Shown here in pieces: positions 1-10,923 of a stretch of 14,440 nucleotides of DNA. Position numbers and translations under genes: made by a program. The notes below the pieces were generated by a model. It saw nothing but the letters and a program-made list of their open reading frames with translations, ran no database searches and had not been told where the DNA came from. Within the stretch, counting starts at the first letter, position 1, and each line of letters opens with the position of its first letter. The stretch spans positions 1 to 14,440 of the forward strand of contig DHDL01000022.1 in the NCBI GenBank assembly GCA_002399345.1, written 5' to 3'. This DNA is from Thermoanaerobacterales bacterium UBA4877. Its GTDB lineage: Bacteria; Bacillota; Thermoanaerobacteria; Thermoanaerobacterales; UBA4877.

Positions 1-5
1 CCCAT
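1..5 (-). CDS. tuf: Start of next gene, probably elongation factor Tu (only ATG GG visible)
   Basis: Only the first five coding bases are in the window. On the minus strand a strong ribosome binding site (AGGAGG, positions 20 to 15) stands 9 bases before an ATG at 5-3, followed by GG, so the protein begins Met-Gly. In Firmicutes the gene after fusA in this operon is normally tuf, and some clostridial EF-Tu proteins begin Met-Gly-Lys-Ala. The identity rests on gene order alone. The gap after the fusA stop is 15 bases, which fits co-transcription. Confidence 0.5.
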
Positions 6-20
6 CCTTTTTATCCTCCT

Positions 21-2090
21 TTACTTATCCTTCAATAATATTTCTTCTAAACTTTTTGGTACTTCTTCATAATGACTTGTATGCATGGAATAAGTCCCAC
101 GGCCTTGTGTCCTGGATCTCAAATCCGTGGCATAACCAAACATACTTGACAATGGTACAAATGCCCTTATGATCTGAGCACCTTTTCTAAGTTCCATACC
201 CTCAATCCTACCTCTTCTGGAGTTAAGATCACCGATAATATCTCCCATGAATGCCTCGGGAACAGTAACCTCAACCTTCATAACAGGCTCTAAAATTATA
301 GGATTTGCCTTTCTCATACCATCCTTAAAAGCCATGGAACCGGCAATTTTAAATGCCATATCTGATGAGTCCACCTCATGATATGAACCATCAAATAATA
401 TTGCTCTCACATCAACAACCGGATATCCCCCAAGAATACCACTCTGCATGGCCTCTTGGATGCCTGCATCTACAGAAGGAATGTAATCTTTTGGTATAGC
501 CCCACCTACGATCTTATTGACAAATTCATACCCCTTGCCTCTCTCCGTCGGTTCAAGCTCCAACCATACGTGTCCGTACTGGCCTCTGCCTCCGGACTGT
601 TTTATGAACTTACCTTCCACCTTTGTTGATTTTTTAATTGTCTCTTTATATGCAACCTGCTGTTTACCAACATTGCATTCAACATGAAACTCTCTTTGCA
701 ACCTATCTACAATTATCTCTAAATGCAATTCACCCATGCCGGATATGATAGTCTGGCCGGTGTCATGATCTGTATATGTCTTAAAGGTCGGATCTTCTTC
801 CGAGAGTTTTTGTAACGCAATGCCTAATTTGTCCTGACTGTCCTTTGTTTTAGGTTCAATGGCAACAGATATAACAGGCTCGGGGAATACCATTGACTCA
901 AGCATAATGAGCTTCTCTTCATCACAAAGAGTGTCACCGGTTGCAGTGTTTTTAAGTCCAACCACAGCTACAATGTCTCCTGCATAAGCCGCATCTAAAT
1001 CTTCCCTGTGATTTGCCTGCATCAAAAGAATTCTGCTTATCCGTTCACGCTTACCTTTAGATGAATTATATACATAAGAACCATTCTTTAAGGTTCCTGA
1101 ATATATCCTGACGAAAGTTAACCTACCTACATATGGATCAGTCATTATCTTAAATGTCAGGGCAGAGAACGGCTGGTCATCAGCAGGATGTCTTTCTTCA
1201 TCATCACCTGTATCCGGATTTATTCCCTTTATTGCAGGAAGATCTACCGGTGAAGGTAAATAATAAACAATTGCATCCATTAGAGGTTGAATACCTTTAT
1301 TTTTATAAGACGAACCGCATAAAACAGGAACCAATTCGTTCGATATGGTACCCTTTCTTATAGCCGCACGCAGTTCTTCTTCAGATATCGTCTCACCATC
1401 CAAATACTTCATCATGAGATCATCATCAACTTCTGCTGCAGCCTCTACTAATTTGGTTCTGTACTCCTCGGAAGTTTTCTTCATGTCTTCGGGTATTTCT
1501 TTTTCTTCTACCTTAGTTCCTAGGTCATTCTCATAAAAATATGCCTTCATCTTTATTAGATCTATAACGGCATCAAATGTATCTTCACTACCTATTGGTA
1601 TATTTATTGCGACAGGATTCGCATTTAACCTTTTTCTTATCATATCAATTGCATTAAAGTAATCTGCGCCAATTATATCCATCTTATTGATAAAAGCTAA
1701 TCTTGGCACATCGTACTTGTCCGCCTGTCTCCAAACAGTTTCGGATTGTGGTTCAACACCTTCCTTGGCACTAAAAACAGCAACAGCACCATCTAGCACC
1801 CTAAGTGAACGTTCTACCTCAACTGTAAAGTCCACGTGCCCTGGCGTATCAATAATATTAATTCTCTTATTTTTCCAGAAACATGTAGTAGCAGCAGATG
1901 TTATAGTAATACCACGTTCCTGCTCTTCCTCCATCCAGTCCATTGTTGCCGTGCCATCATGAACTTCTCCCATTTTATGCAGTCTACCAGTATAGTACAG
2001 GATTCTTTCTGTAGTCGTGGTCTTACCTGCATCTATATGAGCCATTATTCCTATATTTCGTATTGATTCTATCGGATATTGCCCAGGCAC
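21..2090 (-). CDS. fusA: Translation elongation factor G
   Basis: EF-G is the GTPase that moves tRNA and mRNA through the ribosome after peptide bond formation and helps RRF recycle ribosomes. The 689-residue product is full length (the Bacillus protein is about 692). The GTP-binding motifs are all present: P-loop AHIDAGKT at 17-24, switch I RGITIT at 59-64, DTPGH at 81-85 and NKMD at 135-138. Domain IV carries the [11 protein letters not shown] tip and the C-terminal domain has the usual [10 protein letters not shown] and [10 protein letters not shown] segments. This is the housekeeping type, not a tetracycline-protection paralogue. The start is GTG, 9 bases after an AAAGGAGG site; the protein then begins [15 protein letters not shown] as in relatives. 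It lies 24 bases after rpsG, in the str operon. Confidence 0.98.
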   Translation of the reverse strand: MPGQYPIESIRNIGIMAHIDAGKTTTTERILYYTGRLHKMGEVHDGTATMDWMEEEQERGITITSAATTCFWKNKRINIIDTPGHVDFTVEVERSLRVLDGAVAVFSAKEGVEPQSETVWRQADKYDVPRLAFINKMDIIGADYFNAIDMIRKRLNANPVAINIPIGSEDTFDAVIDLIKMKAYFYENDLGTKVEEKEIPEDMKKTSEEYRTKLVEAAAEVDDDLMMKYLDGETISEEELRAAIRKGTISNELVPVLCGSSYKNKGIQPLMDAIVYYLPSPVDLPAIKGINPDTGDDEERHPADDQPFSALTFKIMTDPYVGRLTFVRIYSGTLKNGSYVYNSSKGKRERISRILLMQANHREDLDAAYAGDIVAVVGLKNTATGDTLCDEEKLIMLESMVFPEPVISVAIEPKTKDSQDKLGIALQKLSEEDPTFKTYTDHDTGQTIISGMGELHLEIIVDRLQREFHVECNVGKQQVAYKETIKKSTKVEGKFIKQSGGRGQYGHVWLELEPTERGKGYEFVNKIVGGAIPKDYIPSVDAGIQEAMQSGILGGYPVVDVRAILFDGSYHEVDSSDMAFKIAGSMAFKDGMRKANPIILEPVMKVEVTVPEAFMGDIIGDLNSRRGRIEGMELRKGAQIIRAFVPLSSMFGYATDLRSRTQGRGTYSMHTSHYEEVPKSLEEILLKDK

Positions 2091-2114
2091 TTAAATTATC
2101 CTCCTTTCTCTTGC

Positions 2115-2597
<483 letters not shown>

Positions 2598-2972
2598 TTA
2601 CTTCTTAGGCTTTTTCACGCCGTAACGTGATCTTGCTTGATTCCTGTCAGCTACGCCGGCAGCATCAAGCGTACCTCTAATTATTCTATATCTTACACCT
2701 GGAAGATCTCGTACCCTTCCGCCTTTAACCAGAACAACCGAGTGTTCCTGTAGATTATGTCCAATACCCGGAATGTATGCAGTAACTTCCTGACCGTTTG
2801 TGAGCCTCACTCTGGCAATCTTCCTTAAAGCAGAGTTAGGCTTTTTGGGTGTTGTTGTTTTAACAGCTGTACATACGCCGCGCCTTTGCGGATTTCCCTC
2901 TAATGCAGGTGTATCGGATTTTCTTGAAACCGACTTTCTGCCTTTTCTGACCAGCTGATTTATGGTTGGCAT
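2598..2972 (-). CDS. rpsL: Small ribosomal subunit protein S12, with Arg at position 88
   Basis: S12 sits at the decoding centre and affects accuracy and streptomycin binding. The product is 124 residues, the same as E. coli and shorter than the roughly 138-residue Bacillus form, which has an insertion after residue 25. Conserved blocks are [13 protein letters not shown] (39-51), [15 protein letters not shown] (66-80) and LPGVRY (90-95). Lys43 and Lys44 are conserved. Position 88, Lys in most bacteria, is Arg here (codon CGA at 2711-2709), within GGRVRDLPG; Asp89, the residue methylthiolated in E. coli, is kept. The start is ATG after GAGGAGGTG. A strong hairpin precedes the gene and the stop overlaps the rpsG ribosome binding site. 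Confidence 0.98.
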   Translation of the reverse strand: MPTINQLVRKGRKSVSRKSDTPALEGNPQRRGVCTAVKTTTPKKPNSALRKIARVRLTNGQEVTAYIPGIGHNLQEHSVVLVKGGRVRDLPGVRYRIIRGTLDAAGVADRNQARSRYGVKKPKK

Positions 2973-2997
2973 TCTTACACCTCCTCAATACATAATA

Positions 2998-3022
2998 CTA
3001 CCCCTTCCAAAGGAAGGGGTAG
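2998..3022 (-). promoter_or_regulatory. Perfect 11-bp hairpin between the L7Ae-like gene and rpsL
   Basis: The minus strand reads CTACCCCTTCC, loop TTT, then GGAAGGGGTAG: eleven consecutive pairs, six of them G-C. It begins 3 bases after the L7Ae-like stop codon and ends 8 bases before the GAGGAGGTG site of rpsL. It is not followed by a T run (TATTATG instead), so it does not look like a normal intrinsic terminator. It may be an RNA processing or stability element, a pause site or a protein target. Its function is not known to me. Confidence 0.6.
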
Positions 3023-3025
3023 GCT

Positions 3026-3274
3026 TTAATCCTTGAGTATGGCAGCTGACGCTGCACCAATCTCAATTCCGCAACATTCCCCTACTTGCCTCATGGTATC
3101 TATAAATACGCAATCAATATGCTTCTGATTGCAAAGTTCTATGACTTTGTCACTAACCTTAGGGTCGGCATCTTTTGCAACAAATACCGTGAGGGCCTTT
3201 CCTGTCTCTAACGCCTTTAGGGTCTGTTTAGTTCCGACACATTTCTTTGTTGCGTTTTTTAAACGGATGAGCAT
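3026..3274 (-). CDS. rplGB: L7Ae/YbxF-type K-turn RNA-binding protein
   Basis: The 82-residue protein belongs to the L7Ae/L30e/S12e/Gadd45 fold family. Relatives in Firmicutes (YbxF, encoded between rpoC and rpsL in Bacillus) bind kink-turn RNA; their cell role is less settled than that of archaeal L7Ae. Visible family traits are the VGTKQTLKAL segment (13-22), the ALTVFVAKDAD strand-turn (27-37) and the C-terminal CGIEIGAASAAI helix region (68-79). The position between rpoC and rpsL matches the family exactly. It starts with ATG, 7 bases after a GGGGGAG site, 43 bases after rpoC. The symbol follows Bacillus usage. The family call is safe; binding to a particular RNA in this organism is inference. 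Confidence 0.9.
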   Translation of the reverse strand: MLIRLKNATKKCVGTKQTLKALETGKALTVFVAKDADPKVSDKVIELCNQKHIDCVFIDTMRQVGECCGIEIGAASAAILKD

Positions 3275-3317
3275 CTAAAATCTCCCCCATCTGTCTGCAC
3301 ACTTAGATATTTTATCA

Positions 3318-6300
3318 TCATATATTGTTGATGTCAACAGCCATACCGGGCTCTTCTTTAGTTGTTTCATCCTTTTCTTTTACTACTATATTTTTATATC
3401 GGGACATACCTGTCCCTGCCGGTATAAGCTTTCCTAATATTACATTTTCCTTTAGTCCGAGCAGCTGATCGGTTTTGCCTTTCAAGGCAGCATCGGTGAG
3501 TACTCTTGTTGTCTCCTGGAAAGATGCAGCTGAAAGGAAGGATTCTGTTGATAATGCCGACTTAGTTATGCCCATGAGTACTCTTTTGCCGGTTGCTTGC
3601 TTGCCATCATTCTCAGCCGCTTTTTCATTTTCCTCAACGAAATTATATATATCTACTGATTCGCCGGGCAGCAGACCGGTGTCACCGGCATCCTCTATCT
3701 TTACTTTGCGTAGCATCTGGCGAATTATTACTTCAATATGCTTATCGCTTATCTCAACACCCTGCAGTCTGTACACCCTCTGTACCTCTTGCAGAAGATA
3801 ATTCTCAACGGCTTCGATACCCTTTATCTTCAATAAATCCTGCGGATAAACAGATCCTTCGGTGATTTGATCTCCGGCTTCCACATATTGTCCGTCAGTA
3901 ACCCGTAGACGCGCACCATAGGGAATCTGGTATGTTTTGGCATCCCCGGCTTCATTGTTCGTAACCGTAACCTCTCTCTTTTTTCTATTGTCCGAAACTG
4001 AAACCGTACCGTTTATATTAGCTATTACGGCCAGGCCTTTAGGTTTTCTTGCCTCGAACAGTTCCTCAACCCTCGGAAGACCTTGAGTAATGTCAGTACC
4101 AGCAATACCACCTGTATGGAAAGTTCTCATAGTAAGCTGAGTACCCGGCTCACCTATAGACTGAGCTGCTATTATGCCGACCGCTTCGCCAATATTAACC
4201 GTCTCACCGGAGGCCAGATTACGACCGTAACATTTTGCACAAACTCCGTGTTTGGATTTGCATGTCATCACCGAACGCATCTTCACCCTTGTTATGCCTA
4301 CAGATACAACCTTCGCCGCATCCTTTTCACTGAATTCCTGATTCCTCTTAACCAGTACCTCTCCCGTATTGGGGTCTACTACATCCTCGGCGGCAACCCG
4401 GCCTATTAACCTGTCTTCAAGCTTCTCGATGACCTCGTTCCCGTCCTTAAGTTCCATGACATATACACCGTCATCAGTCCCGCAGTCAAATTCCCGTACA
4501 ATGACATCCTGGCTTACATCAACCAGTCTTCTTGTCAGGTAACCTGAATCAGCAGTCCTTAGAGCTATATCGGCCAGGCCCTTTCTGGCTCCGTGAGTAG
4601 ATATAAAGTACTCCAGAGAAGTTAAGCCCTCACGGAAGTTGGATTTTATAGGCATCTCAATAATCTTTCCGGTTGGGTTCGCCATAAGTCCTCTCATCCC
4701 CGAGATCTGAGTTATCTGGGCACTGCTACCTCTAGCACCGGAATCGGCCATCATATAAATCGGGTTAAACCTGTCCAATCCTTTAAGAAGAGCCTTCCCG
4801 ACCTCTTCAGTCGCAGCGGTCCACTCGGCTATTACCCTTTCATACCGCTCATCGTTTGAAATCAAACCTCTCTTATATTGTTTATCGATCACATCAACTT
4901 TTTTCTGCGCTTTATCAAGCACCTTATCCTTTGATGAAGGAATACCCATATCCGATACGCTTACAGTAAGTGCAGCCTTTGTAGCGTATTTGTAACCTAA
5001 CGCTTTTATCCTGTCAAGCATCTGTACCGTACCGGTAGACCCGTGTGCCCTAAAGCATTTATCAACAATAGTGCCTAAAAATTTTTTATCTATAACTTCA
5101 TCAATCTCCAGATCAAATAATTTATCCGGATCAGATCTGTCTACAAAGCCCAGGTCCTGCGGTATAGCTTCATTTACTATCAATTTGCCAACGGTTGTAT
5201 CAATTATTTTTCTTTTAACATCACCGTCAATATTTCTTTCAACCCTGACATGTATCTTTGACTGAAGCGCTATAATGTCATCCTGATAAGCCATAAGTGC
5301 CTCATCATAGGAAGAAAAGTATTCACCTTCTCCCTTTGCGCCCGGTCTTACAAGAGTAAGATAATAGCAACCCAGTATCATATCCTGAGTTGGCACTACT
5401 ACAGGTTTACCATCCTGAGGCTTCAATATATTGTTTACCGATAACATTATACAGCGTGCCTCTGCCTGAGCTTCAACCGACAATGGAACATGGACGGCCA
5501 TCTGATCTCCGTCGAAGTCGGCATTGTAAGGAGTACAGGCCAGCGGATGGAGCTTAATAGCCTTGCCCTCTACAAGGATAGGCTGATATGCCTGTATACC
5601 TAGTCTATGCAATGTAGGAGCCCTGTTTAAAAGAACAGGATGATCCTTTATGACCTCTCCCAAGACATCCCATACTGCCGGATGCAACCTCTCCACCATC
5701 CTCTTGGCACTCTTTATATTGTGGGCCAGGCCGTTTTTAACCAAATCTCTCATTACAAAAGGTTTGAAAAGCTCAAGAGCCATCTCCTTAGGCAGACCGC
5801 ACTGATAGAACTTCAGCTCTGGCCCTACGACTATAACAGACCTGCCCGAGTAGTCCACCCTCTTGCCTAGGAGGTTCTGGCGGAACCGGCCCTGCTTGCC
5901 CTTAAGCATATCCGAAAGAGACTTAAGCGGTCTGTTTCCTGGTCCAGTAACTGGTCTTCCTCGCCTTCCGTTATCTATAAGGGCATCTACCGCCTCCTGC
6001 AACATACGTTTCTCATTTCTTACGATTATATCGGGTGCTCCCAGGTCCAACAATCTTTTTAGTCTGTTATTCCTGTTTATCACCCTTCTGTACAAATCAT
6101 TAAGATCAGAAGTAGCAAATCTGCCTCCATCCAATTGAACCATCGGCCGTAGATCAGGCGGTATGACCGGGATAACATCCAGAATCATCCACTCGGGTTT
6201 ATTGCCCGAGCTCCTGAACGACTCCGTTACGTCAAGCCTTCGTAGGAGCCTTACCCTCTTTTGACCTGTGCTGGTCTTAAGCTCACTGCGCAGCTCCATA

Positions 6301-6866
6301 TAAAGTTTATCCAGATCTATTTCCTGGAGAAGTTGTTTGATTGCTTCAGCACCCATACCCGCCTTAAACTTGTTGCCGTATTTATCGATATATTCATGAT
6401 ACTCCCTGTCATTTAACACCTGCTTTTTGGAAAGCGGGGTATCTCCGGGATCCAGTACAACATACGATACAAAATACAGAACCTTTTCGAGGGCCCTTGG
6501 AGACATATCCAATATCAATCCCATTTTGCTGGGAATGCCTTTAAAATACCAGATATGAGACACAGGGGCAGCCAGTTCTATATGCCCCATTCTCTCTCTT
6601 CTAACCTTTGCCCTTGTCACCTCGACTCCGCATCTGTCACACACCACGCCTTTATATCTTACTCTTTTATACTTGCCGCAGTGGCACTCCCAATCCTTAG
6701 TAGGACCAAAAATTCTTTCGCAGAACAATCCATCTTTCTCCGGTTTTAACGTCCTGTAGTTTATTGTTTCAGGTTTTTTGACCTCTCCATGCGACCACTC
6801 TCTTATTTTGTCCGGTGAAGCCAAGCTAATTTTAATTGAATCAAAATTTGTCAAAACCTCTGCCAA
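3318..6866 (-). CDS. rpoC: RNA polymerase beta-prime subunit
   Basis: This is the subunit with the catalytic magnesium site of RNA polymerase. The 1182-residue length fits Firmicutes, which lack the large beta-prime insertions of Proteobacteria. The N-terminal zinc site is C61, C63, C76, C79; the active-site motif NADFDGDQM is at 448-456 with D450, D452, D454; the second zinc site is C795, C869, C876, C879; and the trigger-loop region ([17 protein letters not shown]) is at about 904-920. The start is TTG at 6866, which gives [13 protein letters not shown], aligned with the usual M(F)EL-NFD start of clostridial proteins. An AAGGAGA site stands 8 bases upstream but lies in a hairpin. The rpoB gap is 21 bases. 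The gene ends in consecutive in-frame stops TGA TGA TAA. Confidence 0.98.
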   Translation of the reverse strand: MAEVLTNFDSIKISLASPDKIREWSHGEVKKPETINYRTLKPEKDGLFCERIFGPTKDWECHCGKYKRVRYKGVVCDRCGVEVTRAKVRRERMGHIELAAPVSHIWYFKGIPSKMGLILDMSPRALEKVLYFVSYVVLDPGDTPLSKKQVLNDREYHEYIDKYGNKFKAGMGAEAIKQLLQEIDLDKLYMELRSELKTSTGQKRVRLLRRLDVTESFRSSGNKPEWMILDVIPVIPPDLRPMVQLDGGRFATSDLNDLYRRVINRNNRLKRLLDLGAPDIIVRNEKRMLQEAVDALIDNGRRGRPVTGPGNRPLKSLSDMLKGKQGRFRQNLLGKRVDYSGRSVIVVGPELKFYQCGLPKEMALELFKPFVMRDLVKNGLAHNIKSAKRMVERLHPAVWDVLGEVIKDHPVLLNRAPTLHRLGIQAYQPILVEGKAIKLHPLACTPYNADFDGDQMAVHVPLSVEAQAEARCIMLSVNNILKPQDGKPVVVPTQDMILGCYYLTLVRPGAKGEGEYFSSYDEALMAYQDDIIALQSKIHVRVERNIDGDVKRKIIDTTVGKLIVNEAIPQDLGFVDRSDPDKLFDLEIDEVIDKKFLGTIVDKCFRAHGSTGTVQMLDRIKALGYKYATKAALTVSVSDMGIPSSKDKVLDKAQKKVDVIDKQYKRGLISNDERYERVIAEWTAATEEVGKALLKGLDRFNPIYMMADSGARGSSAQITQISGMRGLMANPTGKIIEMPIKSNFREGLTSLEYFISTHGARKGLADIALRTADSGYLTRRLVDVSQDVIVREFDCGTDDGVYVMELKDGNEVIEKLEDRLIGRVAAEDVVDPNTGEVLVKRNQEFSEKDAAKVVSVGITRVKMRSVMTCKSKHGVCAKCYGRNLASGETVNIGEAVGIIAAQSIGEPGTQLTMRTFHTGGIAGTDITQGLPRVEELFEARKPKGLAVIANINGTVSVSDNRKKREVTVTNNEAGDAKTYQIPYGARLRVTDGQYVEAGDQITEGSVYPQDLLKIKGIEAVENYLLQEVQRVYRLQGVEISDKHIEVIIRQMLRKVKIEDAGDTGLLPGESVDIYNFVEENEKAAENDGKQATGKRVLMGITKSALSTESFLSAASFQETTRVLTDAALKGKTDQLLGLKENVILGKLIPAGTGMSRYKNIVVKEKDETTKEEPGMAVDINNI

Positions 6867-6881
6867 GGAGATTCTCTCCTT
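6865..6881 (-). promoter_or_regulatory. Hairpin sequestering the rpoC ribosome binding site and TTG start
   Basis: The minus strand reads AAGGAGA, loop GAA, TCTCCTT: a perfect 7-bp inverted repeat. The left arm is the only good ribosome binding site for rpoC, and the last two bases of the right arm are the first two of its TTG start codon. The stem begins 6 bases after the last base of the rpoB stop codon (6890-6888), so a ribosome finishing rpoB would open it. This points to translational coupling of beta-prime to beta. The structure is seen; the effect is inferred. Confidence 0.65.
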
Positions 6882-6887
6882 TCACCA

Positions 6888-9800
6888 TTATATTTTGTTA
6901 TATTTTGATATTAAATCTGCGCCCTTATCATTCGTTCCATTGTCATTACTTTCTTCCTTATCATGGCCGAGATCATCCGGCTTTTCTTCTTCCGGAACAA
7001 GGTTATCATCTTCCTCAGTCTCTTTATCCTCTCCGGTCTTTTCATAGGCGGGAACACTCGGAGGTGCATCCTCCTTACCCTCCATGTTGACGTCTAAATC
7101 TTCATCCTCATCGTCATCATCATCAAATTCCTTAAGCTCGATTTCCTTGTTGTCTTCCGTAAGAACCCTAACATCCAGAGCCAGACTCTGAAGCTCTTTG
7201 ATAAGCACCTTAAATGACTCGGGAACACCCGGCTCACTTATGTTTTCGCCCTTAACAATCGATTCATAAGCCTTTACCCTGCCGACCACATCATCCGACT
7301 TAACCGTCAAAATCTCCTGAAGGGTATGTGCCGCGCCGTAAGCCTCTAAAGCCCATACCTCCATCTCACCAAACCTCTGGCCGCCAAACTGTGCTTTGCC
7401 TCCTAACGGTTGCTGAGTAACCAGCGAATAAGGACCGGTAGAACGAGCATGCATTTTATCATCAACCAAATGATCCAGCTTCAGCATATACATATATCCT
7501 ACCGTAACCCTGTTCTCAAAAGGCTCGCCCGATCTTCCGTCATAGATAACGGTTTTACCGTCTTCAGGCAATCCGGCCTTTTTGTACAGATCGACTATAT
7601 CCTCTTCGTTTGCGCCGTCAAAAACCGGGGTTGCCACGTGCCATCCCAAGGCCTTGGCCACTCTTCCCAGGTGCACCTCCAAAACCTGTCCTAGATTCAT
7701 TCGTGAAGGAACACCTAATGGATTAAGAACTAACTGCACCGGCCGACCATCCGGGAGGAAAGGCATATCTTCAGCGGGAAGTATTCTGGCAACAACACCC
7801 TTATTCCCATGCCTGCCTGACATTTTGTCGCCCACGGATATTTTTCTCTTTTGAGCTACATATACTCTTACTAGCTCGTTCACACCCGGCGGTAGCTCAT
7901 CGCCATTGACTCTTGTAAACACCTTTACATCAACAATGATGCCTCCCTCGCCATGGGGCACCCGAAGCGATGTGTCCCTTACCTCTCTGGCCTTCTCACC
8001 AAATATGGCCCGAAGAAGACGCTCCTCTGCCGTCAGCTCAGTCTCACCCTTAGGGGTTACCTTACCTACCAGCAGATCATCAGCCGTAACTTCCGCACCT
8101 ATGCGGATAATTCCGTCCTCATCCATGTCCTTTATAGCATCTTCACCAACGTTGGGTATTTCCCTCGTTATTTCTTCCGGGCCTAATTTCGTATCCCTAG
8201 ATTCCGTCTCATATTCTTCTATATGGATTGAGGTAAAAGCATCCTCTTTTACCAGGTCTTCCGATATCATTACGGCATCCTCATAGTTATACCCTTCCCA
8301 AGGCATAAATGCAATTAGAATGTTTCTACCAAGTGCTATCTCACCCAAATCTGTAGCCGGCCCGTCGGCAATTACATCTCCCTTTTCCACTCTCTCCGAT
8401 CTGCTGACCATTACTTTTTGATTTATACATGTACCTTGATTAGATCTCTTGAATTTGAGTATATTATAAATATCCCGTCCGCCATTGTCATTTTTTATCA
8501 CGATCTCATCGGCCGTCACCTTTTCGACAATTCCGCTGTTTTTAGCAAGAACAACCGAGCCAGAATCCCTTGCGGCCTTATACTCTATACCCGTACCAAC
8601 TATAGGTGCCTGGGGCTTTATCAGCGGCACAGCCTGCCTCTGCATATTTGCGCCCATAAGCGCCCTGTTGGCATCGTCATTTTCAAGAAATGGAATCATT
8701 GCCGTTGCAACCGACACAATCTGTTGCGGTGAAACATCCATGTAATCAACGTCTTTGGGCTGCACTTGTAAAATATCATCCTTATATCTGGCGGCAACCC
8801 TGTCATTTAAGAAATGTCCTTCGTCATCCAAAGGCTCATTAGCCTGAGCAATTACATAGCCGTCCTCGACATCAGCCGTCATATACCTGATTTCATCCGT
8901 TGCAACACACTTTTCCTTATCTACACGGCGATAAGGGGCCTCCATAAAACCATACTCGTTAATACGCGCATAAGTGGCGAGCGATCCTATAAGCCCGATA
9001 TTAGGTCCTTCAGGAGACTCGATGGGGCATATCCTGCTATAGTGAGAGTTATGGACATCCCTTACTTCCAAGCCTGCACGATCCCTGCTCAAACCTCCGG
9101 GTCCGAGTGCACTCAGCCTACGCTTATTTGTAAGCTCGGCTAAAGGATTGTGTTGATCCATAAACTGTGAAAGCTGACTGCTCCCGAAGAACTCTTTTAT
9201 GGCCGCTACTACCGGGCGTATATTTATAAGTGCCTGCGGAGTAACCACATCCAAATCCTGTATGGTCATTCTTTCTTTTACTACCCTTTCCAGACGGGCC
9301 AGACCGATTCTGAACTGATTTTGCAGCAGCTCTCCCACAGTACGCAGACGTCTGTTTCCAAGATGATCAATATCATCTTCGCTACCTATACCATTAGGAA
9401 GATCAATCATGTAAGATATAGAGGCTACGATATCATCCTTTGTTATATGTTTGGGCACGAGATCTCCATATCTTTCTTCATAAAGCGTTTCAAACTCTTC
9501 CTGATTTGTAACCTTATCCAGTATTTCATTGAGTACGCTTAAATTAACTCTTTCTTTAGAAATTACATTGTCGGTACTATAGGGAATGGCATACTTCGCT
9601 ACATCAACAGTATTATTTCCCACCACGGTTACCGTCTTGTCCTCTGTCTTAACCACAACTTTATTAATACTTGTATCATCTATCTCATGTGCTTTTTCCC
9701 GGGAAATAACATCTCCCGCCTTAACCAATATTTCACCCGTCTCAGGATTAACAATAGCTTCTGCAGCCCTATGACCGATAATACGATAAGAAAGTACGAG

Positions 9801-10631
9801 TTTCTTATTAAATTTGTATCTGCCAACCTTCGCCAGATCATATCTCCGGGCATCAAAAAATAAAGAGTTCACAAGCGACCTAGCACCATCCACTGTGGGA
9901 GGTTCTCCCGGCCGTAGCCGTCTGTATACCTCTAGCAGCCCCTCTTCCTCATTTTTTGTATTATCTTTATCAATTGTAGCCTTAACTCTGTCGTCTTCAC
10001 CTAGTAATGTAAGTATATCCGAATCTGCACCATAACCTAAAGCACGTAAAAAAACAGTCACAGGCAGTTTACGTGTTTTGTCAATCCTTATTGAAAATAC
10101 CCCATTACGGTCTATTTCATACTCCAGCCACGCGCCCCTGTTAGGTATCATTGTAGCAGTATAAATCTTCCTGCCCGCCTTGTCATCACCACTGACATAG
10201 TATGGTCCCGGCGATCTGACCAGCTGGCTTACTATGACCCTTTCCACACCGTTTATTATAAAGGTGCCGCCGTCTGTCATAATAGGGAAATCCCCCATAA
10301 AGATGTCCTGCTCCTTGATCTCACCTGTTTCCTTATTAGTAAGCCTTACCTTAACACGCAGTGGTGCAGCATAGTTAACATCCCTGTCTTTACATTCTTC
10401 AATAGAATACTTTGGTTCTTCGTCCAACGAATAATTGACAAACTCCAATGAAAGTGTACCAGTAAAACTCTCAATAGGAGAAATGTCTCTAAAAACTTCT
10501 CTTAAACCCTCCTCCAAAAACCATTTATATGAATCCTTTTGCATATCAATAAGGTTTGGCATAGGCAAAACCTCTTTGATCTTTGAAAAGCTATAACGAG
10601 TTTTTTTGCCTACCTTTACAGGATGTACCAT
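6888..10631 (-). CDS. rpoB: RNA polymerase beta subunit, with long acidic C-terminal tail
   Basis: This is the second large catalytic subunit and the rifampicin target. I prefer the ATG at 10631 ([12 protein letters not shown], 1247 residues), because it lies 9 bases after the GGGG site and matches clostridial N-termini; an in-frame ATG at 10637 would add Met-Trp but is only 3 bases from that site. Recognisable blocks: [11 protein letters not shown] (132-142), the rifampicin region [12 protein letters not shown] (482-493) to [34 protein letters not shown] and the C-terminal [20 protein letters not shown]. The residue equivalent to E. coli His526 is Asn502 (codon AAT, 9128-9126). After KEF the protein carries a 78-residue tail (about 1170-1247) rich in Asp and Glu, so it is longer than the roughly 1193-residue Bacillus protein. 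It has its own promoter upstream. Confidence 0.98.
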   Translation of the reverse strand: MVHPVKVGKKTRYSFSKIKEVLPMPNLIDMQKDSYKWFLEEGLREVFRDISPIESFTGTLSLEFVNYSLDEEPKYSIEECKDRDVNYAAPLRVKVRLTNKETGEIKEQDIFMGDFPIMTDGGTFIINGVERVIVSQLVRSPGPYYVSGDDKAGRKIYTATMIPNRGAWLEYEIDRNGVFSIRIDKTRKLPVTVFLRALGYGADSDILTLLGEDDRVKATIDKDNTKNEEEGLLEVYRRLRPGEPPTVDGARSLVNSLFFDARRYDLAKVGRYKFNKKLVLSYRIIGHRAAEAIVNPETGEILVKAGDVISREKAHEIDDTSINKVVVKTEDKTVTVVGNNTVDVAKYAIPYSTDNVISKERVNLSVLNEILDKVTNQEEFETLYEERYGDLVPKHITKDDIVASISYMIDLPNGIGSEDDIDHLGNRRLRTVGELLQNQFRIGLARLERVVKERMTIQDLDVVTPQALINIRPVVAAIKEFFGSSQLSQFMDQHNPLAELTNKRRLSALGPGGLSRDRAGLEVRDVHNSHYSRICPIESPEGPNIGLIGSLATYARINEYGFMEAPYRRVDKEKCVATDEIRYMTADVEDGYVIAQANEPLDDEGHFLNDRVAARYKDDILQVQPKDVDYMDVSPQQIVSVATAMIPFLENDDANRALMGANMQRQAVPLIKPQAPIVGTGIEYKAARDSGSVVLAKNSGIVEKVTADEIVIKNDNGGRDIYNILKFKRSNQGTCINQKVMVSRSERVEKGDVIADGPATDLGEIALGRNILIAFMPWEGYNYEDAVMISEDLVKEDAFTSIHIEEYETESRDTKLGPEEITREIPNVGEDAIKDMDEDGIIRIGAEVTADDLLVGKVTPKGETELTAEERLLRAIFGEKAREVRDTSLRVPHGEGGIIVDVKVFTRVNGDELPPGVNELVRVYVAQKRKISVGDKMSGRHGNKGVVARILPAEDMPFLPDGRPVQLVLNPLGVPSRMNLGQVLEVHLGRVAKALGWHVATPVFDGANEEDIVDLYKKAGLPEDGKTVIYDGRSGEPFENRVTVGYMYMLKLDHLVDDKMHARSTGPYSLVTQQPLGGKAQFGGQRFGEMEVWALEAYGAAHTLQEILTVKSDDVVGRVKAYESIVKGENISEPGVPESFKVLIKELQSLALDVRVLTEDNKEIELKEFDDDDDEDEDLDVNMEGKEDAPPSVPAYEKTGEDKETEEDDNLVPEEEKPDDLGHDKEESNDNGTNDKGADLISKYNKI

Positions 10632-10692
10632 CCACATTCACCCCTTAACAAATTAGTCTATATAGGCAAAACAATTGATATTATTACCAGTA

Positions 10693-10749
10693 TTATTGCC
10701 AGCGCTTACTTTGTTTATACCAATCCTCCAAAAAAGGACAATTATGCAT
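10693..10749 (-). CDS. Possible 18-codon upstream reading frame in the rpoB leader
   Basis: An ATG at 10749 opens a frame that reads MHNCPFLEDWYKQSKRWQ and stops at TAA (10695-10693), about 60 bases before rpoB. The ATG falls at the predicted transcription start of the rpoB promoter, so it would be almost leaderless and has no ribosome binding site of its own. A GGAGG occurs inside the frame with no good start after it. The sequence has two Trp codons. It may well be chance; I do not recognise the peptide. Confidence 0.2.
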   Translation of the reverse strand: MHNCPFLEDWYKQSKRWQ

Positions 10750-10755
10750 TTTAAT

Positions 10756-10784
10756 ATATTAACATAAGGATTCAACTAAGTCAA
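10756..10784 (-). promoter_or_regulatory. Promoter for rpoB-rpoC and the downstream str genes
   Basis: The minus strand has TTGACT (10784-10779), a 17-base spacer and TAATAT (10761-10756). The spacer ends in TGT, giving a TG extended -10. This is close to the housekeeping sigma-A consensus at ideal spacing. The predicted start is near 10749, giving a leader of about 120 bases. It lies after the rplL terminator, so rpoBC can be transcribed apart from rplJL. Confidence 0.75.
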
Positions 10785-10859
10785 ATAAATTTAATTTAAA
10801 TATAAAATTAAACCTATTAGAAGTCGAATTATATCAAACCGATAAACTCCCATCTATAT

Positions 10860-10894
10860 AAAAAAGAAGGGATAACGTATATAATCCCTTCTTC
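10860..10894 (-). terminator. Intrinsic terminator after rplL
   Basis: The minus strand has AAGAAGGGAT (10893-10884), a 10-base loop and ATCCCTTCTT (10873-10864), continuing as a run of T bases to 10860. The 10-bp stem with T tail is a standard Rho-independent terminator, 30 bases past the rplL stop. The rest of the 286-base rplL-rpoB gap holds the rpoB promoter and leader. Confidence 0.85.
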
Positions 10895-10923
10895 GTTAAC
10901 AATCAATTTTGCCGTAAGTAAAA

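Noticed and set aside
7906..8286. Ser-rich plus-strand frame of 126 codons
   Set aside because: It is the antisense shadow of rpoB; Ser/Thr/Pro richness is what one expects from the complement of Glu/Asp/Gly codons.
10629..10637. Upstream ATG (10637) as the rpoB start
   Set aside because: It would be only 3 bases from the GGGG of the ribosome binding site and adds Met-Trp not seen in relatives. The ATG at 10631 fits both spacing and the MVHPV N-terminus.
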